NCBI GenBank assembly: GCA_016935595.1
Contig: JAFGQQ010000271.1
Coordinates: 1-10,549, forward strand
Direction: 5' to 3'
From: Bacteroidales bacterium
Lineage (GTDB): Bacteria > Bacteroidota > Bacteroidia > Bacteroidales > UBA10428
DNA length: 10,549 bases
Part shown: one piece after another, positions 1 through 7,430 of the stretch
How the letters are laid out: each line of letters begins with the position of its first letter
How positions within the stretch are numbered: the stretch's first letter is position 1
The notes under the pieces: generated by a model
Told to the model about the DNA's origin: nothing
What the model saw: the letters and a program-made list of their open reading frames with translations, nothing else
Databases searched by the model: none
Position numbers and translations under genes: made by a program

Positions 1-481
1 AACCTAAGTTGTAAAAAAAAAAAAGAAAAAAAAAATTATTTTACTATTGATTTTTTTATAAAAAATCTATTATAATTATTCTCAGGAAATTAATTTTTTT
101 AAAAAAAATAAAAAAGTTCAAATAACTGATTATCAAATAATACAGACCGTGTTTACATTAAGATTTTGTTAATTAAAAATTTAATAAATGTTAATTAAAG
201 TAAATTCATAAATAAAAGCTCAATGTTTATTTAGATCAAATATAAATTTTGAAAAAATTACTCTTTTTTTCAAAAAAATATTCCCCCTGCACATTGTTAT
301 AACACAAGATTTCTCACATTTTTTCAAATAAAAAATATAAAATTATATTTTATTTGTTTTTAATTTATATTTTCAAAAAAATAATAATTAACAAAAATGT
401 TTCATATCATGTTTTTTACTATATTTCAGCAATTTATAATTTTATTTTCATTGATTATATTAACAAACCTATATTAGAATA
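1..481. other. Long AT-rich non-coding region
   Basis: No credible reading frame was found on either strand. The stretch is dominated by A and T homopolymers, including a 12-A run at 13-24 followed by a 10-A run at 26-35. One small GC-richer patch lies at 282-290, followed by a 10-bp palindrome TGTTATAACA at 295-304. I found no TAnnTTTG element on the plus strand that would serve as a promoter for the gene starting at 482. A CAAATATA (minus-strand TATATTTG) at 237-244 could be a -7 element for a gene reading leftward out of the window, but it has no -33 partner at the right distance. The promoter of the downstream gene must be in here but I cannot place it. Confidence 0.6.
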
Positions 482-1603
482 ATGGATATAAAAATTAAAG
501 AAATACAAAGCAGACAAGAACTAAAGAAATTTATTTACCTTCCTGCTAAAATTCATAAAAATCATTCAAATTGGGTTCCGCCTATTTATATGGATGATTA
601 TACTTTTTTTAATCCCAAAAAAAACAAATCTTTTTCATATTCCGATACTACATTAGCATTAGCATACAAAGGAAAAGAAATAGCTGGAAGGATAATGGGT
701 ATAATTAATTACAGGTATAATGAATCTCATAATGAAAAGGATGGAAGGTTTTGTTTTATGGAAACTTTTAATGACCAAGAAGTATTTCATGCTTTAATCT
801 CCTATGTTGAGGAATGGGCAAAAAATAAGGGCATGGGAAATCTTGTTGGTCCTTTGGGTTTCTCGGATAAAGATCCACAAGGCTTTATGGTAGAAGGATT
901 TATTAATCCTATTGTGATAGCAACAAACGGAAATTATGAGTATATGGTTAAAATGCTTGAAAATGAAGGTTACTCAAAAAAAATTGATTGTGTAGTATAT
1001 AAAGTGCCTGTACCTAATGAAATACCAGATCTCTATAAATCAATTTATGAAAGAGTTACTAAAAAAAATAATATAAATATTATTGAATTCACCAAAAGAA
1101 GTGAGATTAAACCATATATCAGACCAGTATTTCAACTTATGAATGAAACATTTGCTGATATTTATGCTTTTGCTCCTTTTGAGGAAAAAGAGATGGACGA
1201 TTTTGCCAATCGCTATTTAATATTGCTTAATCCTGAATTTATAAAAGTTATAATCGATTCGCAAGGCGAGGTTGTTGCATTTATTATTGGTATGCCCGAT
1301 ATAAGTAAAGGAGTTATTGCTTGCAAGGGAAAATTATTGCCATTTGGAATTTTGAAGGTATTTTCTTACCAGAAAAAAACCAAGCAGTTAAATCTATTAC
1401 TGGGTGGTATAAAAGAATCATACCGAGGTCAGGGATTGGATGCTCTATTAGGAGTAAAAATACTTGAAACTGCACAAAAATATGGCATGGAATTTATGGA
1501 CAGTCATCTAGAATTAGAAAACAATACAAAGATGAGAATGGAAATGGAAAAAATAGGTGGACAAGTATATAAACGATATCGTATTTATAAAAAAAAGCTT
1601 TAG
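482..1603 (+). CDS. Uncharacterised GNAT-fold acetyltransferase-like protein, 373 aa
   Basis: This is a cytoplasmic protein with no signal peptide or membrane segment. The C-terminal part (about residues 200-373) looks like a GNAT acyltransferase domain: YRGQGLDA at 314-321 fits the acetyl-CoA pyrophosphate-binding motif (R/Q-x-x-G-x-G/A), and LELENNTKMR at 343-352 resembles the conserved segment that follows it. The N-terminal part (WVPPIY at 31-36, GRIMGIIN at 69-76, GNLVGPLGFSDKDPQG at 119-134) matches a pattern I recognise from a widespread family annotated only as hypothetical or GNAT N-acetyltransferase (E. coli YghO is similar, from memory). It may therefore be a tandem, degenerate double GNAT. 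The substrate is unknown. The ATG at 482 has no Shine-Dalgarno, as is normal in Bacteroidota. ridA follows after 67 bp with no promoter motif between, so the two are probably co-transcribed. Confidence 0.75.
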   Translation: MDIKIKEIQSRQELKKFIYLPAKIHKNHSNWVPPIYMDDYTFFNPKKNKSFSYSDTTLALAYKGKEIAGRIMGIINYRYNESHNEKDGRFCFMETFNDQEVFHALISYVEEWAKNKGMGNLVGPLGFSDKDPQGFMVEGFINPIVIATNGNYEYMVKMLENEGYSKKIDCVVYKVPVPNEIPDLYKSIYERVTKKNNINIIEFTKRSEIKPYIRPVFQLMNETFADIYAFAPFEEKEMDDFANRYLILLNPEFIKVIIDSQGEVVAFIIGMPDISKGVIACKGKLLPFGILKVFSYQKKTKQLNLLLGGIKESYRGQGLDALLGVKILETAQKYGMEFMDSHLELENNTKMRMEMEKIGGQVYKRYRIYKKKL

Positions 1604-1670
1604 TTTCCTGGTTATTAATTTAACTGTGTAATTCCGCATAAAATTTAATTGACTATTAAATAATCTCATT

Positions 1671-2048
1671 ATGAAAAAAATTATTTCTACTGAAAATGCC
1701 CCGAAAGCTATAGGCCCATATAGTCAAGCCATTGAAATAAATAATTTATTATTTATCTCTGGTCAGATTCCAATAAATCCTGCAACAAATGAAATTATTA
1801 ACGGAAATATTACTGAACAAACCAGCCAAGTATTAGAAAATATTGGAGCAATTTTAAAAGCAGCAGAATGTAATTACGATCATATTGTTAAAACAACTTG
1901 TTATTTAAAAAATATGGAAGATTTTCAGTCTATGAATGAGGTATATGCGAAATATTTTCCTATGAATCCACCAGCCCGTGCTGCATTTGAAGTATCCAGA
2001 CTGCCTAAAAATGTATTAATCGAGATAGAAGCAATTGCTATAAAATGA
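1671..2048 (+). CDS. ridA: RidA-family 2-iminobutanoate/2-iminopropanoate deaminase
   Basis: RidA hydrolyses reactive enamine/imine intermediates, such as 2-aminoacrylate released by PLP-dependent serine/threonine dehydratases, to 2-ketoacids and ammonia, and so protects PLP enzymes. The protein has 125 residues, close to the usual length of about 125-130, and forms a homotrimer of chorismate-mutase-like fold in the family. Visible landmarks are GPYSQA at 15-20, FISGQIP at 28-34, and the signature [14 protein letters not shown] at 100-113, in which R103 corresponds to the catalytic arginine that binds the substrate carboxylate (R105 in E. coli); E120 is also in place. All residues of the archetypal active RidA subfamily seem to be kept. 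It lies downstream of the acetyltransferase-like gene on the same strand and converges on rplI with only 24 bp between the stop codons. I see no terminator there. Confidence 0.95.
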   Translation: MKKIISTENAPKAIGPYSQAIEINNLLFISGQIPINPATNEIINGNITEQTSQVLENIGAILKAAECNYDHIVKTTCYLKNMEDFQSMNEVYAKYFPMNPPARAAFEVSRLPKNVLIEIEAIAIK

Positions 2049-2072
2049 GGATGTCTAAAAAGCCATTTATTT

Positions 2073-2519
2073 CTATTCTGCAATTACTTCAAAATTAATT
2101 TCAAGTTCAACCTCTTTATATAATTTAATTTTTGCTTTGTATTTACCTACTTGTTTTATCGAGTCGTCTTCAATAGAAATACTTTTCCTGTCAATATCAA
2201 AACCCTGGGCTTTTAAAGCTTCAGAAATTTGTATTGTATTAACCGATCCGAAAATTTTACCAGTTGAACTGGTTTTAGCTCCAATGGTCAAACTTAAATC
2301 TTTTAATTTCTCTGATACTTCAAGAGCATTGTTTTTGAGTTTTTCTTCTTTATGTGCCCTTTGTTTTATGTTTTCTTCATGAACTTTTTTTGTCGAGGGA
2401 GTTGCAGCAATTGCTAAACCTTTAGGAATTAAAAAATTTCTTGCATACCCATCTTTTACTGTAATAATATCATTTTTATGACCTAAGGTTTCAACATCTT
2501 GTTTTAATATAATTTCCAT
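2073..2519 (-). CDS. rplI: 50S ribosomal protein bL9
   Basis: bL9 binds 23S rRNA near the base of the L1 stalk and helps maintain reading frame. At 148 residues it is full length. The N-terminal RNA-binding domain contains the L9 signature around GYARNFLIPKGLA (residues 24-36). A charged helix follows (about 45-75), the long connecting helix of the family, and then the C-terminal domain with GKIFGSVNTIQI (87-98). It is the third gene of the rpsF-rpsR-rplI operon, 16 bp downstream of rpsR. The ATG at 2519 is supported by a strong Shine-Dalgarno (GGGAGG) 8 nt upstream, which is exceptional in this window. The gene ends in TAG, 24 bp from the stop of the converging ridA. Confidence 0.97.
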   Translation of the reverse strand: MEIILKQDVETLGHKNDIITVKDGYARNFLIPKGLAIAATPSTKKVHEENIKQRAHKEEKLKNNALEVSEKLKDLSLTIGAKTSSTGKIFGSVNTIQISEALKAQGFDIDRKSISIEDDSIKQVGKYKAKIKLYKEVELEINFEVIAE

Positions 2520-2527
2520 TTGGTTAT

Positions 2528-2533
2528 CCTCCC
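2528..2533 (-). promoter_or_regulatory. Strong Shine-Dalgarno for rplI
   Basis: The minus-strand sequence GGGAGG ends 8 nt before the rplI ATG, within the 16-bp rpsR-rplI gap. Most Bacteroidota genes, and every other start in this window except rpsR, lack such a site. It fixes the rplI start at 2519. Confidence 0.85.
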
Positions 2534-2535
2534 TG

Positions 2536-2805
2536 TTATTTTAATAAATCGGTTACATAAGGCAATAAAGCTAAATGTCTGGCTCTTTTTACGGCCTGTG
2601 TAACTTTTCGTTGAAATTTTAAAGAAGTACCTGTTACTCGTCTTGGAAGGATTTTACCCTGTTCATTTAAGAACCTCTTAAGGAATTCGGGATCTTTATA
2701 ATCAATATATTTAATCCGGTTTTTTAAAAACCGGCAATATTTTTTCTTTTTAATCTCTACGGTTGGTGGAGTAAGATACCTGATTTCTGATTGATTTTGT
2801 GTCAT
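2536..2805 (-). CDS. rpsR: 30S ribosomal protein bS18
   Basis: bS18 forms a heterodimer with bS6 on the platform of the 30S subunit. The 89-residue product has the family signature in the segment from ILPRRVTGT (52-60) to [17 protein letters not shown] (67-83), preceded by YCRFLK (23-28). Only one cysteine is present, so it is not a zinc-binding form. The rpsF stop codon is followed directly by the rpsR ATG (TAAATG, no gap), implying tight translational coupling. A GGAGGAA Shine-Dalgarno sits inside the end of rpsF, 8 nt before the ATG. In Flavobacterium johnsoniae ribosomes bS18, bS6 and bS21 together cover the anti-Shine-Dalgarno of 16S rRNA, so a Shine-Dalgarno on this gene may have regulatory meaning (inference). 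Confidence 0.97.
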   Translation of the reverse strand: MTQNQSEIRYLTPPTVEIKKKKYCRFLKNRIKYIDYKDPEFLKRFLNEQGKILPRRVTGTSLKFQRKVTQAVKRARHLALLPYVTDLLK

Positions 2806-3156
2806 TTATACTTCCTCCGCTTTTTTTTCGTTTTGGGCTTTTCTTTTCTTTTCGCTATATTCTTTACCATACTTGTCCATTTTTATGGTTAAAAAACGGA
2901 TAATTCTTTCATCCCGACGATATTGAATTTCTAATTTTTCTATACCATCTCCTTCAATTTGAAACTGAAACAAATGATAAAATCCTGTAGACTTCTTTTG
3001 GATAGGGTAAGCCAATTTTTTCAAACCCCAATCCTCTTCGTGAATAATTTCTCCTCCGTTATCGGTAATTACCTTCCGGAATTTATCTACCGTTTCCTTT
3101 ACCTGACTTTCAGATAAAACGGGAGTTAAAATGAAAACGGTCTCATACTGGTTCAT
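2806..3156 (-). CDS. rpsF: 30S ribosomal protein bS6
   Basis: bS6 pairs with bS18 on the central domain of 16S rRNA. The product has 116 residues with the expected ferredoxin-like pattern: the opening strand [12 protein letters not shown] (1-12), the helix around [14 protein letters not shown] (17-30), the segment [23 protein letters not shown] (43-65) and the closing [13 protein letters not shown] (82-94). A lysine/glutamate-rich tail (about 97-116) is common in the family. It is the first gene of the operon, preceded by a good Bacteroidota-type promoter at 3199-3230. The predicted leader is only about 35 nt and I see nothing in it resembling the S6:S18 leader element (a CCG-containing bulged hairpin) known from other bacteria. 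ssb, which is between rpsF and rpsR in many Proteobacteria and Firmicutes, is absent here. Confidence 0.97.
   Translation of the reverse strand: MNQYETVFILTPVLSESQVKETVDKFRKVITDNGGEIIHEEDWGLKKLAYPIQKKSTGFYHLFQFQIEGDGIEKLEIQYRRDERIIRFLTIKMDKYGKEYSEKKRKAQNEKKAEEV
2812..2818 (-). promoter_or_regulatory. Strong Shine-Dalgarno for rpsR
   Basis: The minus-strand sequence GGAGGAA lies inside the last codons of rpsF. Its GGAGG core is 8 nt from the rpsR ATG, the same spacing as at rplI. rpsF itself has no such site: its upstream region is an A/T-rich run. Confidence 0.85.
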
Positions 3157-3198
3157 AAATTTTATTTTACTTTTATTACATTAATTTAAATCAGGGCG

Positions 3199-3230
3199 CA
3201 AAAGTAAATATAATCTGAGTAAAATTCAAA
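3199..3230 (-). promoter_or_regulatory. Bacteroidota-type promoter of the rpsF operon
   Basis: On the minus strand a TTTG (-33 element, 3230-3227) is followed by a 20-bp spacer and then TACTTTTG (-7 element, 3206-3199), which fits the TTTG-N19-21-TAnnTTTG consensus of the Bacteroidota primary sigma factor. Transcription should start near 3192, giving a leader of about 35 nt before the rpsF ATG at 3156. The -33 element overlaps the TGA stop of the upstream glycosyltransferase gene. Confidence 0.8.
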
Positions 3231-4257
3231 ATTTAGAAATTATTTTTATAAAATTTTTAGCGATTTCGCTATCATTATATTTATTAGTAATCAAATTATA
3301 AGTATTTTCTGCAATTTCTTTTCTTTTTTCCTGGTTATTTTTCAGAAATAATATTTTTTCCGCAATATCTTCGAAATGCCCGTTTGTTAAAATAACATCT
3401 TTTTCATCTGTATAAATTTCTTGAATACCTTTCGTCTTTTTTGTAATCATACATTTTTTACAAGCAGAATAATGAAATGCTTTGTTAGGGATTACTAATT
3501 CTGTTTTTATTGAATCTCCAAAAATCCCAAGGCATATATCAAAATTGTTAATATTATCATTAAGTCTTTCATATTCAATCCATCCTTTAAATACAACATT
3601 AGAAAGATTATATTTTTTAACTAATCTTTTTGCTTCTTCTAATCCTCTACCTGTACCTATTAATTCAAAAATGATATCTTCGTGTTTTTTCAAAATTCGT
3701 GCAGTCTCAATTATTTTGTTTACTCCTTGTAAAGGCAAAAAACAACCGTAAAATCCAACCTTAAAACGAGTTGAATGGTTCATATTTAAAGGATAAAAAA
3801 GTTTATTGTCAACACCAATATATAATACCTCCAATTTATTTAAAGGAATTTTATATGTTTTTTGGAAATATTTTAAATGATTCTGGGTATCAGCAATTAT
3901 AATATCGGAGTTTTTAAATGCGATCTTATCAATAAAATAATATTTTAAAGCTCTTGGAGAATAATAGGGATATTTTTGAAAATCATACACCCGAGTCATA
4001 TATTGTGAAATTAAAGGATCGAAAATGATTCTTTTTTTTGTAAATTTTTTTATAAATTTTACAGTTTTATGGGCAAATGGAGGTATAAATACGTAATCAA
4101 CTTTATTTATTATATCAGATATTTTATTTTTCCATGACTCCAGATTATTATGAATTGGAATTTCGAGGAAATTTATATTATTTGCTTTTAAGCCAGACTT
4201 AATAATTAAAGTTCTATTATAATTTGGATTGTAATTGCCTGTAAATAATATCTCCAT
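3226..4257 (-). CDS. GT4-like (GT-B fold) glycosyltransferase
   Basis: This probably transfers a sugar from a nucleotide-sugar donor; donor and acceptor cannot be told from the sequence. The 343-residue protein has no signal peptide or membrane helix and is likely cytosolic or membrane-peripheral. The C-terminal half shows the GT4 donor-site pattern: VGFYGCFLPLQGVN (167-180), FELIGTGRG (197-205), NVVFKGWI (220-227), and IPNKAFHYSACKKCMITKKTKGIQE (256-280), the counterpart of the usual P-x-K-x-x-E-x-x-A-x-G-x-P-V-I segment ending in Glu280. The usual first Glu is replaced by His262, as in a GT4 subgroup I recall with Q/H there. The N-terminal Rossmann half is less typical and lacks the usual glycine-rich loop. 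It stands alone, 58 bp after icd with no promoter motif between, so it probably reads through from icd. It is not part of a polysaccharide cluster within this window. Confidence 0.85.
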   Translation of the reverse strand: MEILFTGNYNPNYNRTLIIKSGLKANNINFLEIPIHNNLESWKNKISDIINKVDYVFIPPFAHKTVKFIKKFTKKRIIFDPLISQYMTRVYDFQKYPYYSPRALKYYFIDKIAFKNSDIIIADTQNHLKYFQKTYKIPLNKLEVLYIGVDNKLFYPLNMNHSTRFKVGFYGCFLPLQGVNKIIETARILKKHEDIIFELIGTGRGLEEAKRLVKKYNLSNVVFKGWIEYERLNDNINNFDICLGIFGDSIKTELVIPNKAFHYSACKKCMITKKTKGIQEIYTDEKDVILTNGHFEDIAEKILFLKNNQEKRKEIAENTYNLITNKYNDSEIAKNFIKIISKF

Positions 4258-4315
4258 GAAATTTAGATAAAATTGTAATTATAATATTCAATATAAAGAA
4301 ATATATATAAAGAAT

Positions 4316-5542
4316 TTACATATTTTTAATTATTTCTCTTCCAAACTCCGAGCATTTTACTTTTGTAGCCCCTTCCATTAATCGAGCAAAATCATAAGTG
4401 ACAGTTTTATTTTTTATAGCTTTCTCCATTCCTTTCACAATTAAACTGGCAGCTTCTCTCCATTCCAAATATTCATACATCATTACACCCGAAAGAATAA
4501 GCGATCCGGGATTTACTTTATCCTGTCCCGCATATTTAGGTGCAGTTCCATGAGTTGCTTCAAAAATGGCATGTCCTGATTCAAAATTAATATTTGCACC
4601 GGGAGCAATACCAATTCCCCCAATTATTGCTGCTAAAGCATCAGAAATATAATCTCCGTTTAAATTCATGGTTGCGATTACCGAATATTCTTTTGGCCTG
4701 GTTAATATTTGCTGCAAAAATGCATCGGCAATAACATCCTTAATAATTATTTCTTTACCTGAGACAGGATTTTTCAATGTACACCAGGGACCTCCATCTA
4801 TTTCAATAGCAGCAAATTCATTTTTTACCAATTGATATCCCCAGTCACGAAATGCACCTTCAGTATATTTCATAATATTACCTTTATGTACAAAAGTAAC
4901 AGAGGGTAAATCATGCTTTATTGTATACTCAATTGCTGCTCTTATTAATCTTTCAGTACCTTCTTTAGATATGGGTTTTATTCCAATGGAAGTTGTTTTT
5001 GGAAATCTGATTTTAGTTACACCCATTTCTTCATGCAAAAACTTAACTAGTTTTTTAACTTCATCAGTCCCGTTCATCCATTCAATTCCTGCATAAATAT
5101 CTTCTGAATTTTCCCGGAATATAACCATATTTGTCATGGAAGGATTCTTCACGGGTGAGGGAACTCCTTCATAATACCTCACCGGGCGTAAACAAACATA
5201 TAAATCAAGTAGTTGCCTCAGGGCAACATTTAAAGATCTAATACCACCTCCAACAGGGGTAGTTAAAGGGCCTTTTATTGCAACTAAGTATTCCTTAATT
5301 GTATTCAGGGTTTCTTGGGGAAGCCATTCATTACTCCTGTTATAAGATTTTTCCCCGGCAAAAACTTCTTTCCAAATTATTCTTCTCTGTCCATGATAAG
5401 CTTTTTCAACAGCTGCATCGAAAACCATTTGTGAGGCATTCCATATATCCGGACCTGTGCCATCACCCTCAATAAAAGGAATTATTGGATAGTCAGGAAT
5501 GCTCAGCACACCATCTTTAATTGTAATCTTCTTTCCTTCCAT
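4316..5542 (-). CDS. icd: NADP-dependent isocitrate dehydrogenase
   Basis: It oxidatively decarboxylates isocitrate to 2-oxoglutarate in the TCA cycle with reduction of NADP+. At 408 residues it is collinear with the dimeric E. coli-type enzyme (416 aa). Visible active-site residues are S103 in GGGIRSLN (the isocitrate-binding serine, S113 in E. coli), Y150 in [12 protein letters not shown]220 in VHKGNIMK, and D297/D301 in NLNGDYISD, which bind the metal. NADP preference is indicated by HGTAPKYAG, with K336-Y337 equivalent to K344-Y345 of E. coli. I chose the ATG at 5542; a TTG directly before it (5545) would only add one residue. It lies 71 bp downstream of dnaX, with a -7-like element in the gap, so it is probably transcribed separately. 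The glycosyltransferase follows it. Confidence 0.97.
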   Translation of the reverse strand: MEGKKITIKDGVLSIPDYPIIPFIEGDGTGPDIWNASQMVFDAAVEKAYHGQRRIIWKEVFAGEKSYNRSNEWLPQETLNTIKEYLVAIKGPLTTPVGGGIRSLNVALRQLLDLYVCLRPVRYYEGVPSPVKNPSMTNMVIFRENSEDIYAGIEWMNGTDEVKKLVKFLHEEMGVTKIRFPKTTSIGIKPISKEGTERLIRAAIEYTIKHDLPSVTFVHKGNIMKYTEGAFRDWGYQLVKNEFAAIEIDGGPWCTLKNPVSGKEIIIKDVIADAFLQQILTRPKEYSVIATMNLNGDYISDALAAIIGGIGIAPGANINFESGHAIFEATHGTAPKYAGQDKVNPGSLILSGVMMYEYLEWREAASLIVKGMEKAIKNKTVTYDFARLMEGATKVKCSEFGREIIKNM

Positions 5543-5600
5543 CAATCTAACATTTTTATATTGAAGACTTTATACATTATATTACTTTTAATTAAAATGA

Positions 5601-5608
5601 CAAAAGTA
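5601..5608 (-). promoter_or_regulatory. Probable -7 element upstream of icd
   Basis: The minus strand reads TACTTTTG, a perfect TAnnTTTG and identical to the -7 element of rpsF. It lies just past the dnaX stop codon and about 58 nt before the icd ATG. No TTTG or TTG occurs at the expected 19-21 bp upstream, so the -33 part is weak. Confidence 0.5.
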
Positions 5609-5613
5609 ATATT

Positions 5614-7308
5614 TTATTCAAAATCGAGGTTAAATTTTTGTTTAAGCAGTCCTAAATTCTTATTTTTTTCACTCATATATTTAAACTTATCCTCCTGTGT
5701 ATAAAGCTTTTGCTCCTGTTTTGTTTCTTCGACTAATATTTCCAGATTAATTGTATTATTTTTTAATGTTTTTTTAAGAAAATATAAAAGGTCTTTTAGA
5801 ACATCTTTAATCGCTTCTTTTTGAAGAGGATTTGCAACAGTAAATTCTATTATATTATTTTCATTAATGATTGGTGTAGAGGAAGATAAAGTACTGTATA
5901 AACGCGGTTTGGAATTTTTTATCGACTCTCCAAATTCACTCCACTTGGTTATTAATTCTTTTTCTGAAAAAATATTATTTTCTTTCGCTTCAATTATATT
6001 AAAATCAGCATTTTTCTCGGAAATATCATTAATTTTTATAGGATTCAAAGCATCTTTGATAGAAATATTTGTCTTTTTTTGAGATTTTGCTACAGGCTTA
6101 TCAATCTTCTTTATTTCTGCCTGATTTTCATTTACAACAGTTATTTCAGGTTTATTATCAGCTTCTTCTTTAACAACAGAAACGCTGTTTTCTTCTAATC
6201 TATTTTTTTTTTTTGAATCGGATAAATTTGCTAATTTAATTAAAGCTAATTCAACATGAAGTCGTTTATTATTGCTAATCTTATAATTTATATCACAATC
6301 ATTTATAATTGCTAAAGAATTATATAAAAAATCATTCTCACACATAACCGATTGTTGTAAATACTTATCTTTTATTGTTTCACCAACTTCTAAAAGTTGA
6401 ACAGTCGATGAATCTTTACAAACAAGCAAATCTCGCAAATGTGCACTTAATCCGTTTATAAATTGATGGCCGTCAAAACCATTATCAAGAATTTCATCGA
6501 ATATTAGTAATGTTTGAGCAACATCATTTTTTAAAAAAGCATCTACTTGTTTAAAATAATATTCATAATCAAGCACATTTAAATTTTCGATTACTTGATT
6601 ATAAGAAATATTATTTTCAGAAAAACTAACTACCTGGTCGAAAATAGACAAAGCATCACGCATTGCTCCATCGGCTTTTTGAGCAATAATATGAAATGCT
6701 TCACGTTCATAACTAATTTTTTCTTTAATAGCAATCTGTTCGAGGAATTTTACTATATCATCAATTTTTATACGGTTGAAATCAAATATCTGGCAACGTG
6801 ATAAAATTGTCGGGATAATTTTATGTTTTTCAGTAGTTGCCAATATAAAAACTGCATGTTTTGGCGGTTCTTCTAGTGTTTTTAAAAATGCATTAAATGC
6901 TTGCTGTGAAAGCATATGAACCTCGTCTATTATATATACACTATATTTACCTATTTGAGGAGGAATACGAACCTGGTCAATGAGGTTTCGGATATCATCA
7001 ACGGAATTATTTGAAGCTGCATCGAGTTCATGTATATTGTATGACCTTGATTGATTAAATGATTGACAAGATTCGCATTCATTACAAGCTTCAATAGAAG
7101 AAGTAAGATTCTTACAATTTAATATTTTAGCATAAATACGGGCACAGGTTGTCTTGCCTACACCTCGCGGACCACAAAAAAGATAAGCCTGGGCGATTTG
7201 CTGATTTTTTATCGCATTTTTTAAAGTTTGGGTTATTGCTCCTTGCCCAACAACCGATTCAAAATTATCGGGCCGGTATTTTCGTGCCGAAACAATAAAA
7301 TTTTCCAT
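5614..7308 (-). CDS. dnaX: DNA polymerase III clamp-loader subunit τ/γ
   Basis: DnaX is the ATPase motor of the clamp loader, and its C-terminal τ region tethers polymerase and helicase. The 564-residue protein has the AAA+ landmarks in order: Walker A GPRGVGKT (46-53), zinc cysteines C65, C75, C78 and C81, Walker B box IIDEVHML (126-133), sensor 1 ATTE (157-160), the SRC arginine finger (170-172) and sensor 2 GAMRDALS (214-221). Helical domain III ends near residue 362. A lysine/glutamate/asparagine-rich linker (about 364-435) then leads to a τ-type C-terminal domain around KWSEFGESI to EILVEE. The linker opens with SDSKKKNR, encoded by a 12-A run (6203-6214), a candidate slippage site for making γ. 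A -7 element lies about 25 bp upstream of the ATG. There is no Shine-Dalgarno. Confidence 0.97.
   Translation of the reverse strand: MENFIVSARKYRPDNFESVVGQGAITQTLKNAIKNQQIAQAYLFCGPRGVGKTTCARIYAKILNCKNLTSSIEACNECESCQSFNQSRSYNIHELDAASNNSVDDIRNLIDQVRIPPQIGKYSVYIIDEVHMLSQQAFNAFLKTLEEPPKHAVFILATTEKHKIIPTILSRCQIFDFNRIKIDDIVKFLEQIAIKEKISYEREAFHIIAQKADGAMRDALSIFDQVVSFSENNISYNQVIENLNVLDYEYYFKQVDAFLKNDVAQTLLIFDEILDNGFDGHQFINGLSAHLRDLLVCKDSSTVQLLEVGETIKDKYLQQSVMCENDFLYNSLAIINDCDINYKISNNKRLHVELALIKLANLSDSKKKNRLEENSVSVVKEEADNKPEITVVNENQAEIKKIDKPVAKSQKKTNISIKDALNPIKINDISEKNADFNIIEAKENNIFSEKELITKWSEFGESIKNSKPRLYSTLSSSTPIINENNIIEFTVANPLQKEAIKDVLKDLLYFLKKTLKNNTINLEILVEETKQEQKLYTQEDKFKYMSEKNKNLGLLKQKFNLDFE
6203..6214 (-). 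promoter_or_regulatory. 12-A homopolymer in dnaX, candidate slippage/frameshift site for γ
   Basis: The coding strand reads TC followed by 12 A and then TAG, decoded in frame as S365-K-K-K-N369. If the transcript gains one A, or the ribosome slips -1, the frame hits TAG (6202-6200) immediately, giving about 369 residues. If one A is lost, it reads I-D and then TAG (6197-6195), giving about 370 residues. Either product would be domains I-III only, the size class of γ. In Thermus thermophilus dnaX an A9 run produces γ by transcriptional slippage; E. coli uses ribosomal -1 slippage at A-AAA-AAG. A weak 5-bp hairpin (AACAG/CTGTT, 6189-6175) lies downstream. Confidence 0.6.
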
Positions 7309-7330
7309 AATAAGGATATAAACTGAAGTG

Positions 7331-7338
7331 CAAAGATA
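7331..7338 (-). promoter_or_regulatory. Probable -7 element upstream of dnaX
   Basis: The minus strand reads TATCTTTG, a TAnnTTTG match, 22 bp before the dnaX ATG at 7308, which would give a very short leader. The position 19-21 bp further upstream is T-rich but has no TTTG, so the -33 element is imperfect. The terminator at 7431-7461 upstream supports a fresh start of transcription here. Confidence 0.5.
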
Positions 7339-7430
7339 CAGAAATATCTTTTCTATAAAAGTATATTATTATGGTTGGATGATAAAATAATAAACTTATA
7401 AATTAACTAAGTATTTAATTGAATATAAAT

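Noticed and set aside
237..244. Minus-strand TATATTTG as promoter of a leftward gene
   Set aside because: The nearest TTTG is 26 bp away instead of 19-21, and no leftward gene is visible inside the window.
1..481. Non-coding RNA or riboswitch in the long left-hand gap
   Set aside because: I found no tRNA-like cloverleaf, riboswitch core or terminator; the region is too AT-rich to judge structure by eye.
2137..2382. Open frame on the plus strand opposite rplI, and similar plus-strand frames at 3482-3751, 5867-6082 and 6595-6801
   Set aside because: These lie wholly inside well-supported genes (rplI, glycosyltransferase, dnaX) on the other strand and show no recognisable protein features.
3176..3181. 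Minimal start-stop pair (ATG-TAA) in the rpsF leader
   Set aside because: It would be a two-codon reading frame 20 nt before rpsF, but in AT-rich DNA this arises easily by chance, and it has no ribosome-binding site.
5543..5545. TTG as start of icd
   Set aside because: The adjacent ATG at 5542 is the more usual start, and the difference is one residue.
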